From CAIYZT01 sp947461435 (lineage in GTDB: Bacteria; Pseudomonadota; Alphaproteobacteria; Rhodobacterales; Rhodobacteraceae), in contig OZ260083.1 of the NCBI GenBank assembly GCA_965284435.1, forward strand, positions 2,418,001-2,482,000: a DNA stretch of 64,000 nt. Reading direction: 5' to 3'. Both the position numbers and the translations under genes were made by a program. The notes beneath the pieces are model-generated. The model had not been told where the DNA came from. It made no database searches and worked only from the letters and a program-made list of their open reading frames with translations. The stretch's first letter is position 1. Each line of letters starts with the position of its first letter. Below are positions 18,482 through 27,521 of this stretch, one piece after another.

Positions 18482-19645
18482 CTATCCCAAAAGCCGCGTC
18501 CCTTCTTGCAGGGCAAATCGGTCAGTCATGCCCGCAACATAATCCGCAACGATCCGCGCCAATTCGGTCTGGGACTTTGCAGCTTCAATGTCAGGGCGCC
18601 ATTCATGCGGTAAAAGCTCTGGCTGCGCCATGAACAGGGGAAACAAGCCATCAATCACCTGTGTCACCCGCGCCCGCTCCACCATCACCGACGGGGCGCG
18701 GTACATGCGGTGAAACAAGAACGCGCGGATCGCCTTCAACTCTTGATACAAAGGCTTTGAAAACCGGATGACCGTGGTTCCCATGGCGCGGATATCGTCC
18801 ACCGATTGGGGATTGGCCGCGTGCAGCCGGCCCTGCGCGACCGCGATCACATCTTCGACCATGCGCCCAAAGACACGGCGCAGCGCCTCATGCCGCCGGC
18901 GCATCTTCTCAAGCCCCGGATAAAGCCGGTCCACCTCGGCAAAAGCAGGACCGGTGACCGGCAGGTCCATCAGGTCATCCTCATCAAACAGACCAGAGCG
19001 TAACCCGTCGTGCAAATCATGATGAGAATAGGCTACATCATCAGCGATAGCAGCAACCTGCGCCTCTGCGCTGGCGTGGGTGTGCAACTCCAGATCCCAG
19101 GCCGCGTTGACCTCGGCAAGGGCATAAGGCAAGGGCCCGGCATGTTTTTCGTCCGCATTGGGGCCTGTGACCGGCCCGTTGTGCTTGGCGATCCCTTCCA
19201 GACTTTCCCACGTCAGGTTCAGCCCATCGAATTCGGCATAGTGCCGCTCCAAGCGTGTGACGATCCGCAACGCCTGCGCATTGTGGTCAAATCCGCCAAA
19301 AGGCGTCATCAGCAAGGCAAGCGCATCTTCGCCGGTATGACCAAAAGGGGTGTGGCCCAGATCATGGGCCAGCGCGATGGCTTCGGCCAGATCCGTGTTC
19401 AGCCCCAAAACCCCCGCAATCGTGCGCGCCACTTGCGCGACCTCGATCGTATGGGTCAGACGCGTGCGGTAATAATCGCCTTCATGTTCGACAAAAACCT
19501 GCGTCTTGTGCTTCAAACGGCGAAAGGCACTGGAATGAATGATACGGTCGCGGTCGCGCTGGAAGGCGCTGCGAAACGACGACAGATCTTCCTTGTAAAG
19601 CCGACCGCGCGATGCGTCCGGCTGGCAAGCATAGGGGGCGATCAT
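18482..19645 (-). CDS. dgt: Deoxyguanosinetriphosphate triphosphohydrolase-like protein
   Basis: HD-domain nucleotide hydrolase that removes triphosphate from dNTPs, helping to control the dNTP pool. Visible motifs are SSAFRRLKHKTQVF, RTRLTHTIEVAQVAR (first histidine of the HD site), AHDLGHTPFGHTGE (HD pair) and DDVAYSHHDL. The start at 19645 (MIAPYACQPDASRGR) matches the family; the earlier ATG at 19705 would add a nonconserved tail. It is divergent from erpA. Confidence 0.87.
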   Translation of the reverse strand: MIAPYACQPDASRGRLYKEDLSSFRSAFQRDRDRIIHSSAFRRLKHKTQVFVEHEGDYYRTRLTHTIEVAQVARTIAGVLGLNTDLAEAIALAHDLGHTPFGHTGEDALALLMTPFGGFDHNAQALRIVTRLERHYAEFDGLNLTWESLEGIAKHNGPVTGPNADEKHAGPLPYALAEVNAAWDLELHTHASAEAQVAAIADDVAYSHHDLHDGLRSGLFDEDDLMDLPVTGPAFAEVDRLYPGLEKMRRRHEALRRVFGRMVEDVIAVAQGRLHAANPQSVDDIRAMGTTVIRFSKPLYQELKAIRAFLFHRMYRAPSVMVERARVTQVIDGLFPLFMAQPELLPHEWRPDIEAAKSQTELARIVADYVAGMTDRFALQEGTRLLG

Positions 19646-19729
19646 TCGAATCTGCCGTTCTTGTTTATGTCCTTGGAAAAACCTATATTCAAACCACGGC
19701 CGCACCGATAGGCCCTTCAGGAATTGCCC

Positions 19730-20068
19730 ATGTCATTAACGCTAACGCTTCCCCCCCGCGTAACCGACCGCGCCTTTGCCCGGTTGGCCGAAATCGCCGA
19801 TCTGACGGGCGAAGTGAAAGCCTTGCGCATCGCCGTTGAAGGCGGCGGCTGTTCCGGTTTTCAGTATGATATCAAACTTGACGCTGCGGCAGCCGATGAT
19901 CTGGTCATCGAAAAGGATGGCCAAATGGTGCTGGTCGATGCCGTGTCGCTGCCATTCTTGCAAAACGCTGTCATCGATTTCACCGAAGAGCTGATTGGCG
20001 CGCGCTTTGTGGTCGAAAATCCCAATGCCACCGCCTCTTGTGGCTGCGGCACGTCTTTTTCCATTTAG
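19730..20068 (+). CDS. erpA: Iron-sulfur cluster insertion protein, ErpA/IscA family
   Basis: A-type carrier of 112 residues that delivers Fe-S clusters to target proteins. The three ligand cysteines are C41 (EGGGCSGFQY), C104 and C106 (ASCGCGTSF). The ATG at 19730 is preceded by CAGGA; a TTG at 19724 is less likely. ErpA or another A-type carrier cannot be told apart by sequence alone. No suf or isc genes are nearby. Confidence 0.85.
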   Translation: MSLTLTLPPRVTDRAFARLAEIADLTGEVKALRIAVEGGGCSGFQYDIKLDAAAADDLVIEKDGQMVLVDAVSLPFLQNAVIDFTEELIGARFVVENPNATASCGCGTSFSI

Positions 20069-20119
20069 GACTGTCCTTCCCGGCAATTCGGTCTAAACCC
20101 CTGATAAAAAGGGATAGTC

Positions 20120-20821
20120 ATGACAGTCGTTCTGATCTTGGGCTCTGGTCCCAACGCCGTTGACGCCCGCGACTGGCCGCGCACGGCTTTTGACCGCATC
20201 GTTGCCATCAACAACGCCCATTTGGTGCGCCCCGATTGGGATGATCATATCTTCCCATGGGATTTCCCGGCCGACCGTGTGCCGCGTCCGGGGCCAGGTC
20301 AGCGGTTGATCGAGCAGGATCAATTTGTACCGGCCCAGAATGATTTTGGCGGATTTGTCTATGCCGGGGGCACCATGGCCTTTACGGCGGGTTACTGGGC
20401 GCTGCAGGCCCTTCGTCCCCGCGTCTTGGCCTTTATGGGCTGCGACATGCATTACCCGGCCACAGGGGCCACACATTTCTACGGCACGGGCACCCCCGAT
20501 CCGTTGCGTGACGATATCACGCTGCGCTCGCTTGAGGCGAAATCGGCGCGCCTGATGATCCTTGCCGCGCAGGCCGGATGCGCCGCCGTCAACCTATCGA
20601 CGGGACCTTCGCGTTTGGTCCTGCCGCGCGCGGATTTGGCGCAGTTGGGGGCTTTGGCCCCCGCCCCCTACAACATCGCAGGCGCCGCCAAAGCGATGGA
20701 GCGAGAGCGCAGCCTGAATTACATCAGCCCCTCGGGCCGCTATTGGGAAGAGTTGGGCCGCTACGATGTCCGCGAAATCGACGCGCTGGACGCCCTTTGG
20801 TTGGCTGCCGCACAGCCCTAA
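20120..20821 (+). CDS. Conserved protein of unknown function (233 aa)
   Basis: Soluble protein with an N-terminal VLILGSGPNAVDA motif that looks like the first strand-loop of a Rossmann-type or GT-like fold, followed by RIVAINNAHLVRP. It has a central GFVYAGGTMAFTAGYWAL and FMGCDMHYP, and a C-terminal ERERSLNYISPSGRYWEEL. The pattern (GSGPN, then 'INNA', then 'GCDMHY') recalls the MptE/DUF115-like group and some sialyltransferase-like folds, but this is only a resemblance. It lies between erpA and xthA and shares their direction. Confidence 0.6.
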   Translation: MTVVLILGSGPNAVDARDWPRTAFDRIVAINNAHLVRPDWDDHIFPWDFPADRVPRPGPGQRLIEQDQFVPAQNDFGGFVYAGGTMAFTAGYWALQALRPRVLAFMGCDMHYPATGATHFYGTGTPDPLRDDITLRSLEAKSARLMILAAQAGCAAVNLSTGPSRLVLPRADLAQLGALAPAPYNIAGAAKAMERERSLNYISPSGRYWEELGRYDVREIDALDALWLAAAQP

Positions 20822-20887
20822 AGTCAGCCCGCTTCCCAAGTCTGTGCATCTGCCCTAAACAAGGATCAAATCTGCAAGGGGCCGCCG

Positions 20888-21667
20888 ATGAAAATCGCCA
20901 CGTTCAACATCAATGGAATCAAGGCCCGCCAAGACGCCTTGACCGAGTGGTTGGTCGAATCGGCCCCAGATGTTGCCTGCTTGCAGGAAATCAAATCGCT
21001 GGATGAAAATTTCCCGCGCGCCCATTTCGAAGCCATGGGGTATCAGGTTGAAACGCACGGTCAGAAAAGCTTCAATGGTGTGGCCATCCTGTCCAAACTC
21101 CCGCTCGAAGATGTGCGGCGCGGCCTGCCCGGGGATGAGACGGACGAACAGGCCCGCTGGATTGAGGCGACCATCGTCGGCCAAAAGCGGGTGCGCGTCG
21201 CCGGCTTGTATCTGCCCAATGGCAACCCCGTGCCGGGCCCGAAATACGACTACAAGTTGGCTTGGATGGCGCGGATGCAGGCCCATGTGACACAGCTCCT
21301 CGCCCAGGAAATTCCTTTGGTGTTCTGCGGCGATTACAACGTCATACCCCAGCCCGAAGACGCCGCCAAACCCGACGCTTGGATCAACGATGCGCTGTTC
21401 TTGCCGCAATCGCGCGCCGCTTTTCAGCGTCTGATCGCCCTTGGCCTGACCGAAGCGTTCCGTGCCCGCACCGAAAAACCCGGCCAATACACCTTTTGGG
21501 ATTTTCAGGCCGGCGCGTGGGAGCGCAACAATGGAATCCGCATCGACCACCATCTTTTGTCCCCACAGGCGGCCGATCTGCTGACCGACTGTCAGATCGA
21601 CAAATCCGTCCGCGGCCGCGAGCGGCCTTCAGACCATGTGCCGATCTGGATAACCTTGGACGCTTAG
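20888..21667 (+). CDS. xthA: Exodeoxyribonuclease III
   Basis: AP endonuclease/3'-5' exonuclease of base-excision repair. Motifs include the N-terminal MKIATFNINGIKAR, CLQEIKSLDENFP (catalytic Glu), CGDYNVIPQPEDA (Asp and Asn of the active site) and the terminal RPSDHVPIWI (Asp-His pair). The full length of 259 residues fits. The ribosome site AAGGGG is just upstream. Confidence 0.93.
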   Translation: MKIATFNINGIKARQDALTEWLVESAPDVACLQEIKSLDENFPRAHFEAMGYQVETHGQKSFNGVAILSKLPLEDVRRGLPGDETDEQARWIEATIVGQKRVRVAGLYLPNGNPVPGPKYDYKLAWMARMQAHVTQLLAQEIPLVFCGDYNVIPQPEDAAKPDAWINDALFLPQSRAAFQRLIALGLTEAFRARTEKPGQYTFWDFQAGAWERNNGIRIDHHLLSPQAADLLTDCQIDKSVRGRERPSDHVPIWITLDA

Positions 21668-21709
21668 GCCTTTCTGCCGGCCCGTCGGGCCTGACAAATG
21701 GGGCCTCAG

Positions 21710-22243
21710 TCACCCGCCAGCCAACGCCTTTTCCAGTTCCGGCCGGAACCGCTGTTCATAATCTGATCCCACCAAGGGGCCGATGAATTTGAACAAAACG
21801 GTGCCATCAGCGCCCAGAATAAAGGTTTCAGGCGGTGCCGTGACGCCCCAATCGATCCGCATCTTGCCCTTGGGATCGGCCGCCACCGCCGCAAAGGGAT
21901 TTCCCGCTTCGGCCAGAAAAGCGGTTGCATCCTCGGGGCGATCCATCATGTTCACACCGTAAACCACCACCCCCTCGGCAGCGAGCGCCTTCAACGTCGG
22001 ATGTTCTGCGCGGCACGGTGGGCACCAGGATGCCCAGAAATTGACAACCTTCACGCCCCCACCTTGCAACATCTCGCCGGTCAATTGCGGCACGTCCGGC
22101 AAGGCCAGTTCCAGAACTGCAGGTGCGGGCTTGCCGATAAAGACCGATGGAAGACCCTGATCCTGCGTTTCAAGCCCGACGTAAAACACCACCGCCAAGG
22201 CCGCAAAGGCCAGCGGGGGTAACAGCATCAAAGGCTTAACCAT
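21710..22243 (-). CDS. ccmG: Cytochrome c biogenesis thiol:disulfide interchange protein CcmG/DsbE
   Basis: Periplasmic thioredoxin-like protein anchored by one N-terminal helix. It reduces the haem-binding cysteines of apocytochrome c. The active site is WCPPC (C74, C77). The ATG at 22243 overlaps the last codons of ccmD by 8 nt, with GGGA upstream. It is the last gene of the ccmABCDG group; ccmE, ccmF and ccmH are not in the window, and ccmI is 26 kb away. Confidence 0.9.
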   Translation of the reverse strand: MVKPLMLLPPLAFAALAVVFYVGLETQDQGLPSVFIGKPAPAVLELALPDVPQLTGEMLQGGGVKVVNFWASWCPPCRAEHPTLKALAAEGVVVYGVNMMDRPEDATAFLAEAGNPFAAVAADPKGKMRIDWGVTAPPETFILGADGTVLFKFIGPLVGSDYEQRFRPELEKALAGG

Positions 22244-22397
22244 TTTCCGTCCCTTTTCGCGCTTCCAATTCGGCAAGCCGCGCCTTCGCCCGGCGCGATT
22301 GCACCCAGCTCAGCCCAACAATCCCCGCCAACAACACAATCGTGGCCCCATAGGCCGACAGAACCGTGACCGCATATTTTCCAAGTTCCGGTATCAT
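22236..22397 (-). CDS. ccmD: Heme exporter protein CcmD (53 aa)
   Basis: A very small membrane protein that stabilises the CcmABC-haem-CcmE complex. It translates as MIPELGKYAVTVLSAYG, then one hydrophobic helix and a basic C-terminus (QSRRAKARLAELEARK), which is the normal CcmD layout. The ATG overlaps the ccmC stop (ATGA), and its own stop overlaps the ccmG start, so translation is probably coupled across the three genes. Confidence 0.88.
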   Translation of the reverse strand: MIPELGKYAVTVLSAYGATIVLLAGIVGLSWVQSRRAKARLAELEARKGTENG

Positions 22398-23125
22398 GCC
22401 ACTCTCCTTTCCCGCGCCATCAACGCCGAGGCGCGGCGCAGCCGGATTTCGGTCCGCGTGCGGGCCAATACCAGCGCCACGAACAACAGGCCAAAGCCCC
22501 CGATTGAAATCACCAAGGGTTGCCAGAAGACGTCACTGACATGCTCTTTCTTGTCCAAAGACAGGCTGGCACCCTGATGCAGCCCTTGGTTCCAAAAATT
22601 CACCGCATAGCGCGACAAAAAGGCAAAAACCGATCCCACGATACACAAAACAGCCGTCAAATCGGCCGCCATGTCTGAATCCTCAATCGCTTCCCACAGG
22701 GCCATATATCCCAGATAGAACAAGAACAGGATCAAAAACGAGGTCAGACGCGGATCCCAGGCCCACCACGTGCCCCACATGGGTTGGCCCCAGATCGCCC
22801 CCGTGATCAACCCGATCAACGTAAAGACCATGCCCACCGGCGCTGCGGCCTTTGCCGACAAGGCCGAAACATGGTGCCGCCGCACCAGCCAGATCAAGGA
22901 TGTGACAAGCATCATGAACCACGCAGATACCGCCATCGTCGCCGCAGGAACGTGGATATACAGGATCTTGACCGTCGATCCCTGCTTGTAATCGTCAGGG
23001 GTAAAGAAAAACCCCCAGACAAGGCCAAGCGCCAAGGCCAAGGCCGCCAGTCCCGCCACAATCGGCAGAACGCGGTCCGTCAGGCGCATGAAGCGCACAG
23101 GATTTGCATATTCCCAGATCGACAT
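22394..23125 (-). CDS. ccmC: Heme exporter protein CcmC
   Basis: Six-helix membrane protein that loads haem onto CcmE. The tryptophan-rich signature WGQPMWGTWWAWDPRLTS near the middle, with flanking conserved histidines (IHVPAA, QGLHQG), is diagnostic. The 243-residue length is normal. A ribosome site AAGGAA precedes the ATG. The gap to ccmB is 61 bp and holds a hairpin, unlike the overlapping junctions elsewhere in this operon. Confidence 0.93.
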   Translation of the reverse strand: MSIWEYANPVRFMRLTDRVLPIVAGLAALALALGLVWGFFFTPDDYKQGSTVKILYIHVPAATMAVSAWFMMLVTSLIWLVRRHHVSALSAKAAAPVGMVFTLIGLITGAIWGQPMWGTWWAWDPRLTSFLILFLFYLGYMALWEAIEDSDMAADLTAVLCIVGSVFAFLSRYAVNFWNQGLHQGASLSLDKKEHVSDVFWQPLVISIGGFGLLFVALVLARTRTEIRLRRASALMARERRVA

Positions 23126-23186
23126 AGGGCTTCCTTACGGCTTGCAGCGGCCCTGTAAAGCCGCAAGATCTTGTATCACGACATCT

Positions 23187-23843
23187 TCAACGCAGGGAGA
23201 TCCGAATTGCCGCAGCCGCCGCAAAGGGCAAGGTGGCCAACGACCCCAAGGTAACCGCTGCCAGCAACACCATCGGCGTCGCAACCGACATGCCCAAGGC
23301 CCCCCGCCGCACCACTTCGGCCCCAAATATCAAGGTTGGCACGTAAAGCGGCAAGACCAACAAGGACAGCAAAAGCCCGCCCCGTTTGATGCCCACCACC
23401 AACGCCGCCCCAAAGGCCCCGATGATCGACAGCGCCGGTGTGCCCACCAACAACGTCGCGAGCAGCCACAGAAATCCGCCCGGCGGCAGGTTCAACATCA
23501 GCGCCAGCAGCGGCGACAGCGCTGTCAACGGCAACCCGGTCACCAGCCAATGCGCCAGCGCCTTCACGGCCACCACGCCCTCCATCGGCATCGGAGAGGC
23601 GGCGAGCAAATCCAGACTGCCGTCTTCATAATCCAAGGCGAACACCCGGTCGAGCGACAGCAAGCACGATAAAAGCGCCCCGACCCACAAGATGCCCGGC
23701 GCAATGCGGCCCAAAGTGGCCCCGTCCGGCCCGACCCCCAAAGGCACCAGCACCGCCACCAGCAAGAAAAACGCCAGCGCCAGGCCAAATCCCCCCCCAG
23801 AACGAAAGGCCAATCGCAAATCACGCAGCAAAAGGGCCATCAT
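23187..23843 (-). CDS. ccmB: Heme exporter protein CcmB
   Basis: Membrane subunit of the CcmAB ABC transporter, with about six hydrophobic helices. FALDYEDGSLDLLAASPM is the conserved cytoplasmic loop that contacts CcmA. The start overlaps the ccmA stop by 4 nt (ATGA). The length of 218 residues is typical. Confidence 0.9.
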   Translation of the reverse strand: MMALLLRDLRLAFRSGGGFGLALAFFLLVAVLVPLGVGPDGATLGRIAPGILWVGALLSCLLSLDRVFALDYEDGSLDLLAASPMPMEGVVAVKALAHWLVTGLPLTALSPLLALMLNLPPGGFLWLLATLLVGTPALSIIGAFGAALVVGIKRGGLLLSLLVLPLYVPTLIFGAEVVRRGALGMSVATPMVLLAAVTLGSLATLPFAAAAAIRISLR

Positions 23844-24490
23844 GAAAAGGCCTCGTCAAAACCGCCCTGTACCGGTTGATTGCCCGTGGCCCGATAGGGT
23901 GTCAGATCCATCACCTGGGCCTCGGGCAGGCCCAGATCGATATGGGTGGCCATGATGGCCCCGCCGCCTTGCGCCAGATGGGTCCGCAGCACCCCTGCGA
24001 AAAGCGCAACAGACGCCGCATCAAGGCTGACGGTCGGTTCATCCAAAAGCCACATCCAACGCCCGGTCACGAGCAACCGCGCCAAGCCAAGCCGCCGTTT
24101 TTGCCCGGCCGATAACTCGGCCGCCCGGCGCGCTTGGAGATGCGTCAGATTCATCGCCGCCATCGCGGCACCCGCACCGCCCTGTCCGTGGACCGCCGCC
24201 CAAAAGGCCAAATTTTCCTGAACGGTCAGAACAGACTTCAATCCATCGGCATGCGCAGCATAGGTCACATTCTCGGCCGGCACGCTCAGCCTGCCGGTCA
24301 AGGGCGCTTGAATTCCGGCCAGGCACCGCAAAAGCGTGGTCTTGCCCAACCCATTCGCCCCCCGCAAGACCAAGGCCTGACCCGCCTTTACCGACAGCGT
24401 CACACCCTCCAGCACCGCCACACCGCCTCGCGCCACGGCCAAAGTTTCGGCGGTCAGGGCAAGATCGCTCCAATCCGCCCGCGGGGTCAT
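23840..24490 (-). CDS. ccmA: Heme ABC exporter ATP-binding protein CcmA
   Basis: ATPase of the CcmABCD complex, which releases holo-CcmE. The Walker A motif is GANGLGKTT (residues 44-52), the signature is ELSAGQKRRLGLARL and Walker B is MWLLDEPTVSLD. The signature has A in place of the usual second G (LSAGQ), which is common in CcmA. The start overlaps the stop of the Mth938-like gene by 4 nt. Confidence 0.92.
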   Translation of the reverse strand: MTPRADWSDLALTAETLAVARGGVAVLEGVTLSVKAGQALVLRGANGLGKTTLLRCLAGIQAPLTGRLSVPAENVTYAAHADGLKSVLTVQENLAFWAAVHGQGGAGAAMAAMNLTHLQARRAAELSAGQKRRLGLARLLVTGRWMWLLDEPTVSLDAASVALFAGVLRTHLAQGGGAIMATHIDLGLPEAQVMDLTPYRATGNQPVQGGFDEAFS

Positions 24491-24882
24491 CCTGCAACCT
24501 CTGGCAAGGGAAAAGCCACCAGCGCGACGCGCCGACCTTCGCCAATCAGCAAATTATACTGCCGCGCTGCCGTGGCTGTGGCCATCGGTTCCACGCCGAT
24601 ACCAGCCGCCTCCATCGCATCGCGAAACGCCCGCGGCGCCAGCGCGATTGTCTTTCCGCCCCCCAACAAAAGCACATCAATGCGGCCCACCAGCGTCAAG
24701 GGCCCGGCCGTATCCGCGAACCCGCCCCAAGGCTGGGCCCCCCAAGGCGACAGCAGAAGCGGGCCGCGCAAAACCACAGATCCCAGCCGCATATAGCCCG
24801 GACCCACCGCATCAATCATCGGGGCCGTGCCGAACTCCAAAGGTTCGAACGCCATGTCAGGCGTCGATATTGGCGAATTCAT
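24487..24882 (-). CDS. Mth938-like/DUF498 domain protein
   Basis: Protein of 131 residues related to the NDUFAF3/Mth938 family, which includes a mitochondrial complex I assembly factor; the bacterial role is not settled. Motifs are GYMRLGSVVLRGPLLLSP and VLLLGGGKTIALAPRAFRDAMEAAGIGVEPMATATAAR-type segments around residues 60-105. The start at 24882 has a strong AAGGGGG site and overlaps the end of secF by 26 bp; an ATG at 24855 lacks one. It is often found next to secF in alphaproteobacteria, and the tight spacing here supports cotranscription. Confidence 0.8.
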   Translation of the reverse strand: MNSPISTPDMAFEPLEFGTAPMIDAVGPGYMRLGSVVLRGPLLLSPWGAQPWGGFADTAGPLTLVGRIDVLLLGGGKTIALAPRAFRDAMEAAGIGVEPMATATAARQYNLLIGEGRRVALVAFPLPEVAG

Positions 24883-25834
24883 GGTCCGCCCCCTTTTTGG
24901 GTTTCGGCTTGTCGCTGCGATCAAGACCGATGATCAAGACGATGTTCTTGGCCACATACACTGACGAATAGGTGCCCAGAATGATCCCCACGAAGATCGC
25001 AAAGGTGAATCCGCGGATCACATCGCCGCCGAAAATCAACATGGCCCCGACCGCGATCAAGGTGGTCACCGACGTCATCAACGTGCGCGACAACGTTTCA
25101 TTGACCGACAGGTTCATCACATCGCGCAGCGGCATGGTTTTATACTTAACCAAATTCTCGCGAAGCCGGTCAAACACCACCACCGTGTCGTTGATCGAAT
25201 AGCCCAAGATGGTCAACAAGGCGGCGATGATCGACAGGTCAAACTTGATCTGGAACAGCGCAAAGATCCCGACGGTGATGAAGACATCATGCAGCAGCGC
25301 CAAGACACCGCCCAGTGCGAACTGCCATTCGAACCGCAGCCAGATATAGGCCATGATGGCCAAACTTGTGACCCCGACGGCAAGGATCGACGACCAGATC
25401 AACTCCCCTGAAACTTTCGGCCCCACCGATTCAACCGAGGTCACCGTCAGGTTCGCATCCACCGCCGTCAATGCCGCCTTGACGCTGTCCAGCGTTTCAG
25501 GCGTCACGGCCTCGGCCCCATCCTGCGCCGCGATGCGGATCGAAGCGACATGCTGATCATCGCGGAACGAAGGGTCAAAAACCTCGGTGACGGCCACATC
25601 CCCGACATTCAAAGCGTTCAAGGCTTCCCGGTAAGCGCCGACATCCACCGATGTCGTGCTTTGGGTGCGAATGGTCGTGCCGCCCTGAAAATCGATCCCG
25701 AAGTTCAGGCCCATGACGCCCCAAACCACAAAGGCCATGATCATCAACGCGATGGAGCCGCCAAAGGTACCCCATTGCCAACGAAAGAAATCGATATTGG
25801 TTTTTTCCGGAGCAAGCCGCAGACGAAATGCCAT
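24857..25834 (-). CDS. secF: Protein translocase subunit SecF
   Basis: Six-helix membrane partner of SecD that uses the proton motive force to assist Sec export. The GLNFGIDFQGGTTI motif after the first helix and the membrane region (HDVFITVGIFALFQIKFD, GYSINDTVVVFDRLREN) are typical. It lies 10 bp downstream of secD. The length is 325 residues. Confidence 0.95.
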   Translation of the reverse strand: MAFRLRLAPEKTNIDFFRWQWGTFGGSIALMIMAFVVWGVMGLNFGIDFQGGTTIRTQSTTSVDVGAYREALNALNVGDVAVTEVFDPSFRDDQHVASIRIAAQDGAEAVTPETLDSVKAALTAVDANLTVTSVESVGPKVSGELIWSSILAVGVTSLAIMAYIWLRFEWQFALGGVLALLHDVFITVGIFALFQIKFDLSIIAALLTILGYSINDTVVVFDRLRENLVKYKTMPLRDVMNLSVNETLSRTLMTSVTTLIAVGAMLIFGGDVIRGFTFAIFVGIILGTYSSVYVAKNIVLIIGLDRSDKPKPKKGADHEFANIDA

Positions 25835-25844
25835 GGGGGATCTC

Positions 25845-27509
25845 CTAAACGATGATGGTTTTCGGCTGGGTCCGATTGAACCAAACCGTAATGATGATGC
25901 GGGTCACATAGATGGCCGTGAAAACCGAGGTTACCACCCCAATTCCCAAAACCACGCCAAACCCCTTGACCGGACCCGAACCCAAGATGAACAGGATGAT
26001 CGCAGTGATCAATGTTGTCAGGTTGGCATCCACGATGGCCGACAGCGCCCGCTCAAAGCCCAATTCTATGGCCCGCGCCGGTGACTTGGCGATGCGAATT
26101 TCTTCCCGGATCCGCTCAAAGATCAAAACGTTCGCATCCACCGCCATCCCGATTGTCAGCACAAGACCGGCAATGCCGGGCAACGTCAGCGTCCCCCCGA
26201 TCATCGACAAGAAACCAAAGATGATCCCCATGTTCACCGTCAAGGCGATCACGGCAAACACGCCAAACAGGCCATAAGAGGCGATCATGAAAACCGACAC
26301 CGCAACCATCGCAATGATGGCCGCCATCTTGCCCGCATCGATGGAATCCTGCCCCAGTTCCGGGCCAACGGTCTTTTCTTCCAAAAAGCTCATCTGTGCC
26401 GGAAGGGCACCCGCCCGCAGCAAAACGGCCAGATTGGTGGATTCCTCAAGGCTGAAGTTGCCCGTGATGATCCCCGACCCACCCGCAATATGGCTTTGAA
26501 TCGTTGGCGCAGAAATCACTTCATTGTCCAGAACAATCGCAAAGGGTTCGCCAATATGCGCGGCCGTATAGTCGCCAAAGGCCCGCGCCCCGGAAGGTCC
26601 GAACCGGAAATTGACGGCCGGGCGGTTGTTCTGGTCAAACGAAGGCTGGGCGTCGGTCAGATCCTCGCCCGAAACAACCGGCGTTTCATCCACGACGTAA
26701 AACACGCCCTCATCCTTGGCATCGGGCAAGATCATCTGCCCCGGCCCGGCAGGGTCATTTGCATTGGACGCCAGTTTGTACACTTGATTGAAGGTCAGTT
26801 TCGCCGTGGTTCCGATGATGTCTTTCAGCTCTTGCGCTGATCCCAGTCCCGGCACCTCGATCAAGATCCGGTCGGTGCCCTGCCGCAAGATTGTCGGCTC
26901 GCGCGTGCCCGCTTCATCCACCCTGCGGCGGATGATTTCCAGCGATTGTTGAACTGTGCGGCTGTCGGTGGCAACCTTTTCCGCATCCGACAAGACAACG
27001 GTAATGACCGCGCCGGCACCCGTCACTTCAAAATCGACAGATCCGGCCCCCGTCAACGACACAACCGGCGACGCCAGCGCCTTGACCGCCTCAACCCCTG
27101 CCGCAAGACCATCGGGGTTTGAAATCGTGATCTTCAACATCTCCGGCGCCGATTTTTCGCGCCGCACCGGTCCAACCTGATCGCGTACCTCTTTCAAGGC
27201 ATCGCGTGCTTCGGGCCAAAACCCATCCATGCGCTGCTTGTAGACGTCGGCCACCTTGACCTCGGCCAACAACGATGCCCCGCCCCGAAGGTCAAGACCA
27301 AGGTTCACCAACCCAGAGGGCAAAATCTCGGGCCAACCGGCCAATCCGGCCTCGGTTTGCGGTGTGCTGACACCTGTCCGGGCCACCTCGGCTATGGCGT
27401 CATTATGCGCCTCGACCTTGGCGTAAAACCCATTGGGGGCGGCATAAAGCAGGCCGAAACCCACCACGGCCAAAATCAACAGGCGCTTCCACAGCGACAT
27501 TTCGAGCAT
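25845..27509 (-). CDS. secD: Protein translocase subunit SecD
   Basis: Large SecDF subunit with an N-terminal helix, a periplasmic P1 domain and five C-terminal helices. Visible motifs are GLDLRGGASLLAEV, the RVDEAGTREPTI segment, and the membrane signature AVDANVLIFERIREE. Length 554. An alternative ATG lies three codons in. It is between yajC and secF, the usual order. Confidence 0.95.
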   Translation of the reverse strand: MLEMSLWKRLLILAVVGFGLLYAAPNGFYAKVEAHNDAIAEVARTGVSTPQTEAGLAGWPEILPSGLVNLGLDLRGGASLLAEVKVADVYKQRMDGFWPEARDALKEVRDQVGPVRREKSAPEMLKITISNPDGLAAGVEAVKALASPVVSLTGAGSVDFEVTGAGAVITVVLSDAEKVATDSRTVQQSLEIIRRRVDEAGTREPTILRQGTDRILIEVPGLGSAQELKDIIGTTAKLTFNQVYKLASNANDPAGPGQMILPDAKDEGVFYVVDETPVVSGEDLTDAQPSFDQNNRPAVNFRFGPSGARAFGDYTAAHIGEPFAIVLDNEVISAPTIQSHIAGGSGIITGNFSLEESTNLAVLLRAGALPAQMSFLEEKTVGPELGQDSIDAGKMAAIIAMVAVSVFMIASYGLFGVFAVIALTVNMGIIFGFLSMIGGTLTLPGIAGLVLTIGMAVDANVLIFERIREEIRIAKSPARAIELGFERALSAIVDANLTTLITAIILFILGSGPVKGFGVVLGIGVVTSVFTAIYVTRIIITVWFNRTQPKTIIV

Positions 27510-27521
27510 GTTTTTAAACTC

